From NCBI RefSeq assembly GCF_963576675.1, contig NC_088913.1:74709001-74773000 (forward strand): a stretch of 64,000 nucleotides of DNA. The letters run 5' to 3'. Under the pieces are notes generated by a model. That model was not told the DNA's origin. It searched no databases and was given only the letters and a program-made list of their open reading frames with translations. This document shows, one piece after another, positions 46,258 through 56,278 of the stretch (position 1 is the first letter of the stretch; every line of letters begins with the position of its first letter). The position numbers and the translations under genes are program-made. The stretch comes from Euphorbia lathyris. Lineage: Eukaryota > Streptophyta > Magnoliopsida > Malpighiales > Euphorbiaceae.

Positions 46258-47691
46258 CTCAATGTTGATCAAGAAGAGACTTCTCCTCCTCACTCAGTAG
46301 AGTCTATCCCAGCTGACACTACACCTCCTTGAAGAAGAAGACTAGTAAAGGCAAGTCAGACAACTGTCATTGACCTTCCTGTTCCGAAGCCGACCAAAGA
46401 TCCTTCTACACTTAAGCTAAAGTTTTTCAGCAAACAAACTTCTGCGTCTCTACCAGATTCTCTTCAAAAGCAAGCCTCTGTTTCTCCACTACAGGAACAA
46501 GCCGACTTGAATGCTTCTACCAACCCTACAAGCCAAATCGAGCAAGTTCTCGATAATGTTGCTGCTCCAAGCACTGTGGTGACTAAGGAAATTCCTGCCA
46601 CTTTCAGCACTGAACCCAGTCAGCCTGCTTCTGCACCAACCATCATTCCTGCCGATCAATCATCTCTCTAAGAAAACCAAGTGCATATTGCAAACCCCCT
46701 TCCAGTCACTGACCATGTCGTCACTGAGAAAAATTTGACTCCTCCATCAACTGGTCACACTGAGGAAACTAGGCAACCTGATGAAGGATCACTTAGCTAT
46801 CTGCATGCCACCGAGTCTGGTAGACAACTCATCAACTCGGTGCAGTCATTAATCCAAAATCTTCATCAAAATGCTGAACCTACTGCTGGGTCTACCAATA
46901 ATGCGTCAACTCAGCTATCCCAAGTCACTCAGCTTTTAAATGAAGTTAAAGGACTGAAGGATCTGCTAAGTGATATGATCTCAATTCAATCACAACAGCC
47001 CAAGCAGGATTTAATAACGAAGCTGGCTGAGCTCCAACTGACAACGGTTCAACATCTTAACACTCTTCAAGGACAATTCCAGACCTTGTCAGCTGCGAAC
47101 ACTCAATATGCAACTTCTGATGAAGTTAAGATGCTCTTTGCCCAGCTTCACACTGAGCAAACCAAGACCAACCATCAGCTGGCTTCCTACTCTCAATGCT
47201 CGGTGGAGCAAATTAGCGAAGCAGTTCGTTTGCTGAACTTGAATAAGCAAGAGATGGACACTGACCAAATGAAGCAGAATGAGATACCGGTCACTACCCA
47301 AAAGACTTTCACCCATGTGCGTCATTACAATATCCAACGTCAATATTATGACTCAGCCCTGCTGAAGACATTTCATCAAGTTTTTGCTGCACTGTCAGAT
47401 ACAATTACTTGGGTAGGTAAGTCTCAAGCCTACATACTGAGCATGCTCAGCGCAGCTGAACTCGGTATACCTAAAGAGGTCTTGGATGAAGGCGTTGTTG
47501 TCTTCGACGGCATCAATGAAAGTGCCGACAAGCTTAAGGAGCTGTCCGCCGTACTGACCAACGCGGCCTTAACCGACTCCTTCAGAATTCCTCCTCCTCC
47601 CGATGCTGACAAAACGGGGGAGAAAGAACAAGCTAGAACTCATCAGGAGGCTGTTAGAAGTAGTCAGTCTAAGCAAAAGAAGAAGAAATAG
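46258..47691 (+). pseudogene. Copia-B extra 3' ORF, C-terminal part
   Basis: The frame is the same as 44845-46257 and is separated only by in-frame stops (TAG 46255, TGA about 46330, TAA 46669). Open from 46681 for 336 codons. It begins Pro/Ser/Thr-rich, then a Gln/Leu-rich, probably coiled-coil stretch (STQLSQVTQLLNEVKGLKDL, LAELQLTTVQHLNTLQGQFQ), a compact region (HVRHYNIQRQYYDSALLKTF) and a Lys-rich end SKQKKKK. No family recognised for this half. The total original length is about 949 codons. Confidence 0.7.
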
Positions 47692-48203
47692 AAATAGGCT
47701 AAACACTCTTGTTCTTTACTTTGTAGTTTCTATGTTTCTTTTTGCTGTATATGCTGACTACTTTATTTCAATACTTGCATCTTTTATCCAAACTTGAAGT
47801 TATTTCATATGATGCTCAGTATTATGCTACTGGGTATCTTCAAATACATCAACTGTGTTTACTGCTTATAATACTTGTTGATTGTATGCTATGATGATAA
47901 AATGTTTGACATTATCTTGTATGTCTATTAAACACTCTCTCATAAGACCCATTGAACAATAAAATACTCAGCGCTCTCTAAATGTTAAATATTCCGCTCA
48001 ACACTGAGTAAAATAGAATATGTTCCATGAGCTGACCTATATCTGAAAACTGACCTTAGACTTACTCGATTAAACCTTAAAATGTTTAGAGTAAAACTAA
48101 GTCAGTAGCTCTACCCTGACGGGGGAGTCTGCTAAGTAATATTAGGTCAACTATCATGGGGGAGCTCAACACTGAGTTCTTTGCTGAATAGTTTTGCCAA
48201 CAT
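47692..48203 (+). other. Copia-B 3' untranslated region
   Basis: Non-coding, AT-rich, between the extra ORF and the polypurine tract. It contains repeated CTGAC/CTGAG words and CCTGACGGGGGAGTCTGC. No gene seen. Confidence 0.6.
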
Positions 48204-48218
48204 CAAAATGGGGGAGTT
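48204..48218 (+). other. Copia-B polypurine tract
   Basis: AAAATGGGGGAGTT directly before the 3' LTR. Two more GGGGGAG words occur at about 48120 and 48158 in similar surroundings and may be tract duplicates. Confidence 0.8.
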
Positions 48219-49560
48219 TGTTGAAACACCTTTCCATATGATTTTGATTTGACAAAATTGTTTAAGTAAAATTAAATATATTCTAAACACACTAAGTTTA
48301 AATGCTTTGATTTATTACACTAATGTGTTTGTTCAATGTTGAGTTAAAATTGTTTATAAGACATAAAGACTAAAAGGCTTAAAGCCCAATACGGAAGTCA
48401 AAGCCCAAGTCAAACAGATCAAGACCACTCGGCCCGCGTGTGCAAAACGCTGTCGTTGTGTACAAAACGCAGCTCAGCGGAAGAAGGATCGAGAAGACCT
48501 TCGTTGAACAACTTCGGAACGAAGCTGCTGAGTTGTATCGACAAAGAGTACAAGACAGCAGCTGAGCAAGAACAACTTCCAGACAAAGTATTTCTACTTT
48601 AGGTAAAGTTCAGAAGACACAGAAAGCTGTCTAGTTGACCTTACCATAAATGGAGAGACATTCTGCCGGACTGACTAAAAGCTGCTCAGCACTGACCGAA
48701 GACAGAAGATACTTGAATCTGATTGGCCAAGAGCACTGAGCAGGACTGAGTGACAACGACAGGAAGCCGTTTCCCTCCAATGGTTATTTCGAAATTCGAA
48801 ATGACCGATGCCTCAGACGTCTCTATAAATAGGGCCTTTCAGTTGCTTCATTCAATATAGAACTTTATCAAGCCATTACGCTGACCAAAATTCTACTCAA
48901 AGTTCTGTGAGAAAAAGCAAAGCAAATACTTACACCAAATTCTATATCTTTTGTGTAAAAGTCTAGAGTGATTATTCAATCATCTAAGGTGTCTTAGCAA
49001 TTGTTGTTTAGGACAAATCTTTATCATTTCTAGAGATTAGAAAGGAGAGGCTGAGTACTCGGTTATAGTACTCAGCAAGAGATTAGGAGTGAGTAGAGAT
49101 ATAGAGGAAGGTACTCTTGTTATACTCAGCTTCTAAGTTGTAAAAGGTTTGATGCTCTACCGTTAAAGAGCTCAGTAGAGAATTCGAAAGCTCGGAACGT
49201 GTTCCGAGGACAGGACGTAGGCTTAGAGGCCGAACCTGGATAAATCTGCTGAGTAACATCTTTCTAATCTTAAACTCCTTAATATATATATTGCTTGCTT
49301 AAACAAAACTGACCAAGTAAAGAGGTCACGCTGAGTTGTGTGTATTGAGTATCTGAGTTTAGGAATAGACTCAAGTGCTATCTCCTGACTCAAAGAAAGA
49401 AGCTGACTTAGTCATCAGTTGACTAAGCTAGTGTCTTAATTTACTCAGCACGCTGTGTAATCCTTTTTCAAAGAAAAAGAAGTCAGCCTTAACGTACTAA
49501 AATTTTAAATAGTTCCTATCCCCCCTTGGAACTAACTTGTTACGTTATAAGGGACCAACA
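48219..49560 (+). repeat. Copia-B 3' LTR
   Basis: 1342 bp, the same length as the 5' LTR. TATAAATA at 48824-48831. Followed by AGTTC, the duplicated target, and then the rest of the Gypsy-A LTR. Confidence 0.95.
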
Positions 49561-49565
49561 AGTTC

Positions 49566-50064
49566 TGGTGTTTTCATTAAAACGTAGTTGAATTCAAAAT
49601 CTTTACAAGGAAACTTTGTTGAACACTTAGGCAAATTGATATCATCAGTAGAGTATCAATTTGGTTAAGGTAGCAATCTAACCCGACCGTAGGAGGATTG
49701 ACTGCAGTTCAAAGCCTTTAAATTAGAGGAATCGACGTTTATTTCATTGTTATAATTTATACAAAGTTTAAAGTTGTTTTCTTTGCTTAATGCAAACGAA
49801 TACATTTGTTTACTTTTCTAAAGAAATAAACGTTTCTGTTTTGTAAATTTATCCTTAAATCAGAAGTGATTTCTAAACATTCGTTATACTCTAATCTAAT
49901 TCTTACTCTAGCAATTTCAAAACCAAATTCAATTAAACGATTTTACATATTATAAACCTTAAAGTAAATCTAACTGATTCAAAATAAGTTTTCGCGTTCC
50001 CTGTGGGTTCGATATCTTTTATTACTACAAGCGTATACCGTGCACTTGCGGAAATCGCTCAACA
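49566..50064 (+). repeat. Gypsy-A 3' LTR, second part
   Basis: Resumes the LTR after Copia-B (TGGTGTTTTCATTAAAACG) and ends GCTCAACA, followed by GACTC, the Gypsy-A target duplication. Confidence 0.9.
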
Positions 50065-50661
50065 GACTCCATTTTGAAAAGGGCTATTAACTTCATGTGC
50101 ACCTTTCAATCCAGCCTCTTGAATCATATCCTGAATATATTTATGTTGTGACAAAACTAATCCTTCCCTGCTTCTGGCCAATTCAATGCCAAGGAAATAT
50201 TTAGCCACTCCTAAATCTTTAATGGTGAATGCTGTGTGTAAAGCATGTTTGACACCATCAATGACTTGAATAGATGTGCCTGTTAACAGTATATCATCTA
50301 CATATACTGTTAATGCTGTAAACTCTCCCCCTTCTGTCTGTGTAAACAGACAATAATCATGATCAGACCTTGTAAAACCAAGCTGAAGCAAGGTAGCAGT
50401 AAACTCCTTGTTCCACTGGCGACCAGCCTGTTTCAAGCCATAAATTGACTTGATGAGCTTACAAACTTGACCAGGTTTGGCTTTAGAATAACCCTCAGGA
50501 GGCACCATATAGAGCTCTTCCTCAATAAAACCATGTAAGTAGGCATTATTGATATCACACTGCAATATGTCCCACTCGAAGTGAGCTGCCAAAGCTAGAA
50601 AAAGTCTCACTGTAACCACTTTAGCAACCGGGGAGAAGCTGTCATGTAATCAACCCCCCAT
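50065..50661 (-). pseudogene. Copia-A pol fragment, RT core
   Basis: Minus strand, 186-codon frame from 50619: FEWDILQCDINNAYLHGFIE, LIKSIYGLKQAGRQW, the intact catalytic TVYVDDILLTG, KDLGVAKYFLGIELARSREG. These are palm and thumb motifs of a Ty1/Copia RT. Its upstream edge (50614-50661) repeats, inverted, the last about 47 bp of the plus-strand fragment ending at 26090. Downstream the frame resumes at 29798. Confidence 0.9.
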
Positions 50662-50937
50662 CTTCAGGAAATAAAAAAAGAGAATCACAACTCTAATTTT
50701 TTCGATGGAGGAGGCAAATTATTTTTTGGAAAATTTTTCAAATTACACCACTTCTTTTTTAAAAATTTCAATTGCTTAATTGTTTTATCTTTTCACTCAC
50801 TTCAACATCTAATTTTTAAGTAACTTTTTTTATTTTATTTTTAGGTTTATGATTTCTAAATTTGGAATTGTTAAATTAGGGATTATTAATATGTTGTTTA
50901 CTTAGAGATTCTAAATTAGAGTGTTTAATAGTGTGGT
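50662..50937. other. AT-rich spacer
   Basis: No gene. CCATCTTCAGGAAA at about 50658 also occurs at about 26162. Confidence 0.5.
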
Positions 50938-51275
50938 TGGGCCATTTCCGCCTCACCATCCATCTCGGGTCCTAATTAAACACATCCGGTCCCTGCTATC
51001 ATGCTTGGATGAATGCAAAGTTCAACACATCCACAGAGAAAGAAACAAGAGTGCAGATTTCCTTGCTAAATAGGCTCATTCGCTAAGACTAGGAGCGACA
51101 GTTCTTCATCAAGCCCCTACGGAAATTTTAGGGATCCTAACGCTTTGGAAATTTCTTCCCCTAAGATGGTAGCTAATTAATTGTGCTGTTGTACTGGTTT
51201 TTTTTTTTCCTGGTCTTTTTTCTTCTTTCTTTGTTCTTCTGCTTTGCTGTTTTGTTCCGAGAAATTCACAAAAAA
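50938..51275 (+). pseudogene. LINE RNase H 3' end
   Basis: The plus-strand frame reads LIKHIRSLLSCLDECKVQHI then HRERNKSADFLAK, the RNase H C-terminal signature of plant LINEs, then a stop and a 3' UTR ending in a short A-run (about 51270). Severely 5'-truncated. Confidence 0.75.
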
Positions 51276-51329
51276 AAAATTATAACTTATAATTAATTTA
51301 GGAAATCTAATTTAGGGATTTCTAATTAG

Positions 51330-51685
51330 GATTTAATTTTAGGGTTTAATTTTGGAAATCTAATTTAGGAAATTCTAATTTGGTGATGTATTAATTTAGG
51401 CTCCTAATTAGGGTTTAATTTTAGGGTTTAATTTTGGAAATCTATTTTAGGAAATTCTAATTTGGTGATGTATTAATTTAGGCTCCACGTACAAAATAGT
51501 ATCAATATAGACATCAAATCAGAGCTTAACGGAGTAATATCAATGGTGTGTCCCGTTTCGTTATGCAGGCCTATATTGGTACCATTTTTTAAACGTTAAA
51601 CCTATATTGGCGCTATTTTGTACGTTAGACCTAAATTGACACTTCTTCAAAAACCACATCCCAATTTTGGTACGTTATTCATATA
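51330..51685. repeat. Tandem 73-bp repeat and MITE fragment
   Basis: Two copies of a unit with TTAGGGTTTAATTTTGGAAA and GGTGATGTATTAATTTAGGC (about 51338-51482). Then a piece of the MITE family of 12140-12592 (CTCCACGTACAAAATAGTAT ... ACGTTAAACCTATATTGG) to about 51685. Confidence 0.7.
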
Positions 51686-51836
51686 ATTAATTTAGGGTCT
51701 AATTTAGAATTTCTTGAAATTTATAAAAATAACATGGATCAGTCTAACCCGACATCTAATCCAATTCGTAGGCACGGTCTAGCTTTCCGACCTATAGGTC
51801 GGGGTTCCGCCACTTATTATAAAAAACTACTCAATT

Positions 51837-52440
51837 ACAAATCACAAGAAGAAACGAAAAAAAGATTTGAAGAAAAAGCTATTGATTTTTTTAGTAGAAT
51901 TGGAAGGCATGGAGGCCTAGAAAAAAAGAAAGAAAAACTAAAAATTAAAAACGGACAAGTCTTGACTGAACTTCTATTGTCATCAGTAAGGATTTTCTGG
52001 AAACCTGCACGAGACAGACCAAATTCATAATGACCCAAAGAACAAAAACCCAACAGCCAATCAACCGTCCTGTTATCCTCTCTGTACGTATGGAAAAAAT
52101 GAATCTTCCAATCTTTCTCGTGGTAAAATAAGTATTTCTCAATGATGTAAACTGATCAACTCAAGCTATTTAAAAAAAAAAGAGAAAATATAAAGTAATA
52201 CAAATAATGTAAAAAATGAAGAAAGAAATCAATGAAAAAAGAGTAAAAAATCTAACAGAACCGATACTGTAGAAAACCAGCATAATCGGAAGAGATAAAT
52301 GATGATATAAACGAAAGAGAACTTTGCCAAATGGATGAACCAATAGACGTCCGACCAAAATTAACTAAAATATCAGCAGTACTATTGTCTTCCGGAAAGA
52401 TATGTGAAACAAATAACTGCAATTCCGAAATGTGTTATTG
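51837..52440 (-). pseudogene. LINE RNase H fragments beside sHSP-3
   Basis: Roughly 90 percent similar to 10606-11230 by eye, carrying the same minus-strand RNase H scraps. It shows that the sHSP-1 and sHSP-3 neighbourhoods are one duplicated segment. The left edge is at about 51837. Confidence 0.7.
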
Positions 52441-52614
52441 ATTTTATTAAACAAGAAAGAAAAGCAAGCTCAACATTACATTAGAAGAAAGCTCCAAATT
52501 AAACCGATTACACAAAACTCATACAGCAAAACACATCACACTCATTAAAGTTACTCTGCAACACAAAGCACATATGGATAATTACGAGTTAATTAGCCAG
52601 AGATGTCAATTGCC

Positions 52615-53070
52615 TTAACATCTGGTTTCTTTAACTTCCTCTTTAGGCACTGTAACTGTCAGAACTCCATTCTCCATACTCGCCTTTACCTCATCAACCT
52701 TTGCATTTTCCGACAGCCTGAACCGCCTCAAGAATTTTCCACTGGATCTTTCAACTCTATGCCATTTATCATTCTTTTCTTCTTTATCTCTGCTTCTCTC
52801 TCCACTTATCTGTAAAACCTGACCTTCTTCAACCTCCACTTTCACTTCTTCTTTCTTCAATCCTGGAAGATCTGCTTTGAATACGTGGGCCTCCGGTGTC
52901 TCCTTCCAGTCTATTCTTGTGTTTGCAAACGCCGTTGTTTCGTTCGATAGCTCCGATCGAGGGACTAGGGAGGCCATAGGGAAATCCTGGAAGGGATCCC
53001 AGACGTCGAGAGAGAATGGATCGAAGATGTTGCTTCTCCGGCCGCCGAAGATGCTCGGAATGATAGACAT
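52615..53070 (-). pseudogene. Class I sHSP, sHSP-3, C-terminus frameshifted
   Basis: Identical in protein to sHSP-1 for residues 1-147 except Ser for Pro at position 120. One extra T near 52631 (GGTTTCTTTAAC for GGTTTCTTAAC) shifts the end to ETRC and stops at 151. The lost end contains the I-x-I motif (IDI) needed in this family for docking between dimers, and Pro120 belongs to the conserved P-14-GVL motif. The alpha-crystallin core and promoter remain, so a truncated chaperone could still be made. I class it as a damaged gene. A sequencing error at the T-run is possible. Confidence 0.85.
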
Positions 53071-53163
53071 TTTGATTTCCTAATTAATTGGATGCTGAAA
53101 ATGGATACTTTGTATATCTTTTTCTCTGGTTCTGGTTTGGAGAGAGTGGAGATGGGAAAGAGG

Positions 53164-53253
53164 TATTTATAGGAAAGGAAAGAAGATGATAGGATTTCCA
53201 TACAATTCTCTTGATGCTTCAAGAAGATGGAGGCACCCCGATCTTTCTCGAAT
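53164..53253 (-). promoter_or_regulatory. Heat-shock promoter of sHSP-3
   Basis: TATAAATA (minus strand) at 53164-53171. HSE CTTCAAGAAG at 53217-53226 and TTTCTCGAAT at 53244-53253. It is more like the sHSP-2 promoter than the sHSP-1 promoter although the coding parts show the reverse. Confidence 0.78.
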
Positions 53254-53289
53254 GTGGGAGAAATATCCAGTACATCTATATGTTTGGGT

Positions 53290-53455
53290 TAACTTATTTT
53301 TAATATATTTTCCTCTAACATTTACTAATGCATAAATGGGCTAATTTTTCTTTTATTTTGGGACATTTACATGAAAATCATCTTATAAGAATTATTTACA
53401 ATTCTGTTAAATAACAATTATAATTATATCAAACTAAATAAATTATTATTTTTAA
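53290..53455. repeat. AT-rich dispersed repeat fragment
   Basis: Contains AATGCATAAATGGGCTAA, shared with the sHSP-2 upstream region, and from 53358 a fragment of the AT-rich family (GACATTTACATGAAAATCAT). No gene. Confidence 0.5.
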
Positions 53456-53690
53456 TATACCCTTTATACCATTAATAAACCACTTATGGTTAGGATAGGT
53501 CAAGAAATTATGAAGCACATGATCAGGCAGGGCTTCCCTCCACACCTTCATGCTCTTAACACAATCCTTAAGAGCATGACAGGTAGTTTCAGACCGGACT
53601 CGACACCTACTACAAGTACCAGCCTCCACTAAATGGCGTCTTTTCCTATCTATGTTAGTAAGTGATTCGGAATGTCACTTAGGCCCAAGA
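53456..53690 (-). pseudogene. LINE zf-RVT fragment
   Basis: Minus-strand frame TCSRCRVRSETTCHALKDCV then SMKVWREALPDHVLHNFLTY, the Cys/His zf-RVT segment of a LINE ORF2, closely resembling LINE-B's CGRCRGHVESLCHALRDC. No other part of the element is present. Confidence 0.75.
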
Positions 53691-54012
53691 GGCCCAGCGA
53701 TGCCCGACCAACGAATGGGCCAGGACAACAGAAGGCCCACAGGCCTAAGTCAATCCGCTATAAATACACCAAAGAAGGAAGAAGAGTGGATCGGGTAACT
53801 AATTTCCTACCTCACTTTCATTTGATTAGAATACTCTCTTGAACCACTAACTGTCTTAATCTTCGGAGTATCCGCAGGGACCGTTCCCCGCGCAGAGACG
53901 ACTCTCGAAGAAGCCAGACCCTCCCGACGAAGACCCAGATCACTGTTCCGCATTCTCAGATTATTTGGTGCGGTGAACGTGGAATACAAGTGACTTCGGA
54001 GCTTCAAACAAA
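53691..54012 (+). other. Gypsy-B partial LTR and leader
   Basis: The sequence changes to GC-richer text at about 53670. CTATAAATACACC at 53757-53769 is a likely LTR TATA box. ATTTGGTGCGGTGAACG before the gag ATG may be the LTR end and primer site. The left LTR edge is not defined. Confidence 0.5.
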
Positions 54013-56278
54013 ATGCAAACCCCGACTGACTCTGTCCCAACGATAGTACCGGAAATAGGAGCAACCAGCTCCATGACTAACGTCGAGCGTTCCACTCCGA
54101 ACATTCCAATTTCCCCCAGAAACCTGGGGCCACTGATGGAGGAGGTGAGCCCTGAAGAAGAAGAAACTTACAATACCACTCAACTCCTTAGTGCAATCCA
54201 AGGTTTTCAAACAACCCAGGCTATTCATACGGCGGCTCAGATGAAGATCATAGACCAACAAAGGAGCCTGCAGGAGGAGAACGCCAAAATCTGGCAATAC
54301 CTTAAAGAAGCAGCAGAAATACAAATAGAAGGGGGTTTTCCAGGAGAGCCCGCGGGACCCGGGGTCCTCGCAGGAAGAGGGGCCGGGGCCGGGGCCGCCT
54401 CGGCCGGTGAGGGTGGTGCACGGCGCAAGCAGACAGCAGCCGCGAATAGCGAAGACTTGTTGGAACTGAAGATCCAGCGGTTTCTTGACAAGAGGGCCCT
54501 CGGAGGCGTCATGGGAGGAAGCATCACCTCCAGCAAAACGCCACTAGTACAAAGGATCACCGAGACGAGGTTCCCACGGGACTGGAAGGCTCCTCGACTA
54601 TCCCAGTATTCAGGGACCGAGGACCCGAACGACCATGTGGCATCGTTCATGAGCACCATCAACTTATACTCGAAAGACGAGGACATCATGTGCAAGGTTT
54701 TTCCAACCACACTCTCGTCTAGTGCGCAAGAGTGGTATAGAGGACTTGCTCCAGAGTCAATCGACTCATTTGATCTCCTAAAGGATCTTTTCCTCTCCCG
54801 TTTTGCCGCAGCAGCAAAGGTAAGGAAGATCATCTCAGATCTCAACGGGCTCAAGCAGCGAGCAACTGAACCGCTGCGCAACTTTCTCTCTAGGTTTCAC
54901 CATATGGCCTCACAGGTTAAAGGCCTCAACCTAGAGGTGGCTCATGACGCTCTGGCAAAAGGGACCTCATGCGAGCCTCTAAAGCAGAAATGTTTTCGAA
55001 AGATGCCAAGATCTTTCGAAGAGCTCATGACCATGGCACAAACCTTCGTCAGATACGACGACTGTGACCGGCCCGTAGGATACGAGGAGTCAGACAGGGA
55101 CAAGGTCAGAGGAGACACGCACAAGCAGGAAAAAGGCAGACCGATCGCAGAAGCGCGTGAGGAGGGCCGAGCCCGTAAAGAGGCCCTAATACCTTTTTCG
55201 GCTCGGACCGAGCGAGCAAACCTGGAGCGTAGGGGAGATCGATCCCGCGGGAAGGAAGTGCATTACGCTGCTCAGGGCCAGCCTCGCCGATTCACACAGC
55301 AGATCCCATCCGCCGATAAGAGCAAGACCCGTGCCGAGAAAGAATACTGTAAATATCACAAATCCTCCGGACACTCCACGGAGAACTGCTATCAGCTGCA
55401 GAAGGAAATTGAGCGGATCACGGAGCAGGGCGCGCCACCAAAGACGATCAGGCAGAGGGAGCAGAGCCCGAAGCAGCGGGAAGCAGGCCGAGCAGATGAG
55501 CCAAAGCGGCCAAGGTACCACGGGGAAATACACGTCATAAGGGAGGGGGCACCAGCACTCTACGCGCCTCCGGAGAGCTCCCGCAAAAGGAAGGCAATCG
55601 GACAGACCCTGACGGTGCAACCACCGCTCTGGACCAGCCATTCAGAGGCTCTTATTGTCACCATCAACATCGTCGGCTTTAGAACGCACCGAGTGCTAGT
55701 AGACACAGGAAGTTCGGTGAACTTGCTCACATGGACGGCACTCCGTGCAATGAAGAATACTCACACTGCCCTCTGAGCCGAGACTTTCCCCCTGGTTGGC
55801 CTGTTGGAAATTGAAGTCCCAGTGAAGGGAGTTATCGCACTATCGACTATCTTCGCAGAAGGTGTCGAGGAGATCGAGGATACCGCAGAATGGGTGGTGG
55901 TCGATATCCCCCTGGCTTACAATGCCATCATCGGAAGGCCTCTGCTGGCTACCTTAAAGGCCATGGTTGATATCTCCGGATTATGCTTGACCTTGCCGCT
56001 TCAGCATGGAAGGATCACCATCCAAGGAGATCGCATGCTGGCCAAAAGATTGCAGTGGGAGGCGACTCAGCCTCGGACAGCGCTTTACCTGGAGGATGGC
56101 CTGATGGATATGAGGGGTTACAATCCCGTACCAATCGAGCCGGTCAGCGACTGTGTTCTTGGGGACACCAGGACTGTGAAAATTAGGACCAGGCTCGTGT
56201 CCCCTGTGGCCGACGAAATCAAGGCTGTCCTATCAGAGCATTCGGATGTGTTCGCTTCGTGCACCGGAGACATCACGG
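54013..56278 (+). pseudogene. Gypsy-B gag and protease
   Basis: One frame broken only by a TGA at 55774-55776. Gag opens MQTPTDSVPTIVPEIGATSS. The retrotransposon-gag domain holds DWKAPRLSQYSGTEDPNDHV, SAQEWYRGLAPESIDSFDLL and LNGLKQRATEPLRNFLSRFH. The knuckle-like motif is CKYHKSSGHSTENC. The aspartic protease active site is RVLVDTGSSVNLL (about 55690-55726), followed by AYNAIIGRPLLATL. It ends abruptly before the RT at about 56278, where unrelated sequence begins. A Gly/Ala-rich insert sits near residue 120. Codon use is far more GC-rich than in neighbouring elements. Confidence 0.9.

Larger units (their letters stand above)
38096..49560 (+). mobile_element. Copia-B: SIRE/Maximus-like Copia with extra 3' ORF
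   Basis: Complete structure: 5-bp duplication AGTTC (38091-38095, 49561-49565), two LTRs of 1342 bp each, tRNA-Met-type primer site, gag, pol (protease, integrase, RT, RNase H), an additional ORF of about 950 codons, a polypurine tract and the 3' LTR. By eye the LTRs differ at roughly 27 sites (about 98 percent identity), so the insertion is fairly recent. Several stops, a frameshift and a YVDD to YVDY change show it cannot move on its own. It inserted into the Gypsy-A 3' LTR. Confidence 0.93.
29799..50064 (+). mobile_element. Gypsy-A: non-autonomous LTR retrotransposon, split by Copia-B
   Basis: LTRs begin TGTTAA and end TCAACA. The duplication GACTC lies at 29794-29798 and 50065-50069. Removing Copia-B leaves about 8.8 kb. 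The primer site TGGCGCCGTTGTCGGGGA is that of Athila/Tat-like Gypsy elements. No protease, RT or integrase is found, only short degraded frames, so it resembles a large retrotransposon derivative mobilised in trans. It inserted into Copia-A, separating RT from RNase H. Confidence 0.88.

Noticed and set aside
50658..50674. CCATCTTCAGGAAA shared with 26162 as proof of the second inversion break
   Set aside because: The two copies are in the same orientation, whereas a staggered-break duplication would be inverted. It may be coincidence, so it is not used as evidence.
55186..55641. 151-codon minus frame in Gypsy-B
   Set aside because: Antisense shadow of the GC-rich gag C-terminal region.
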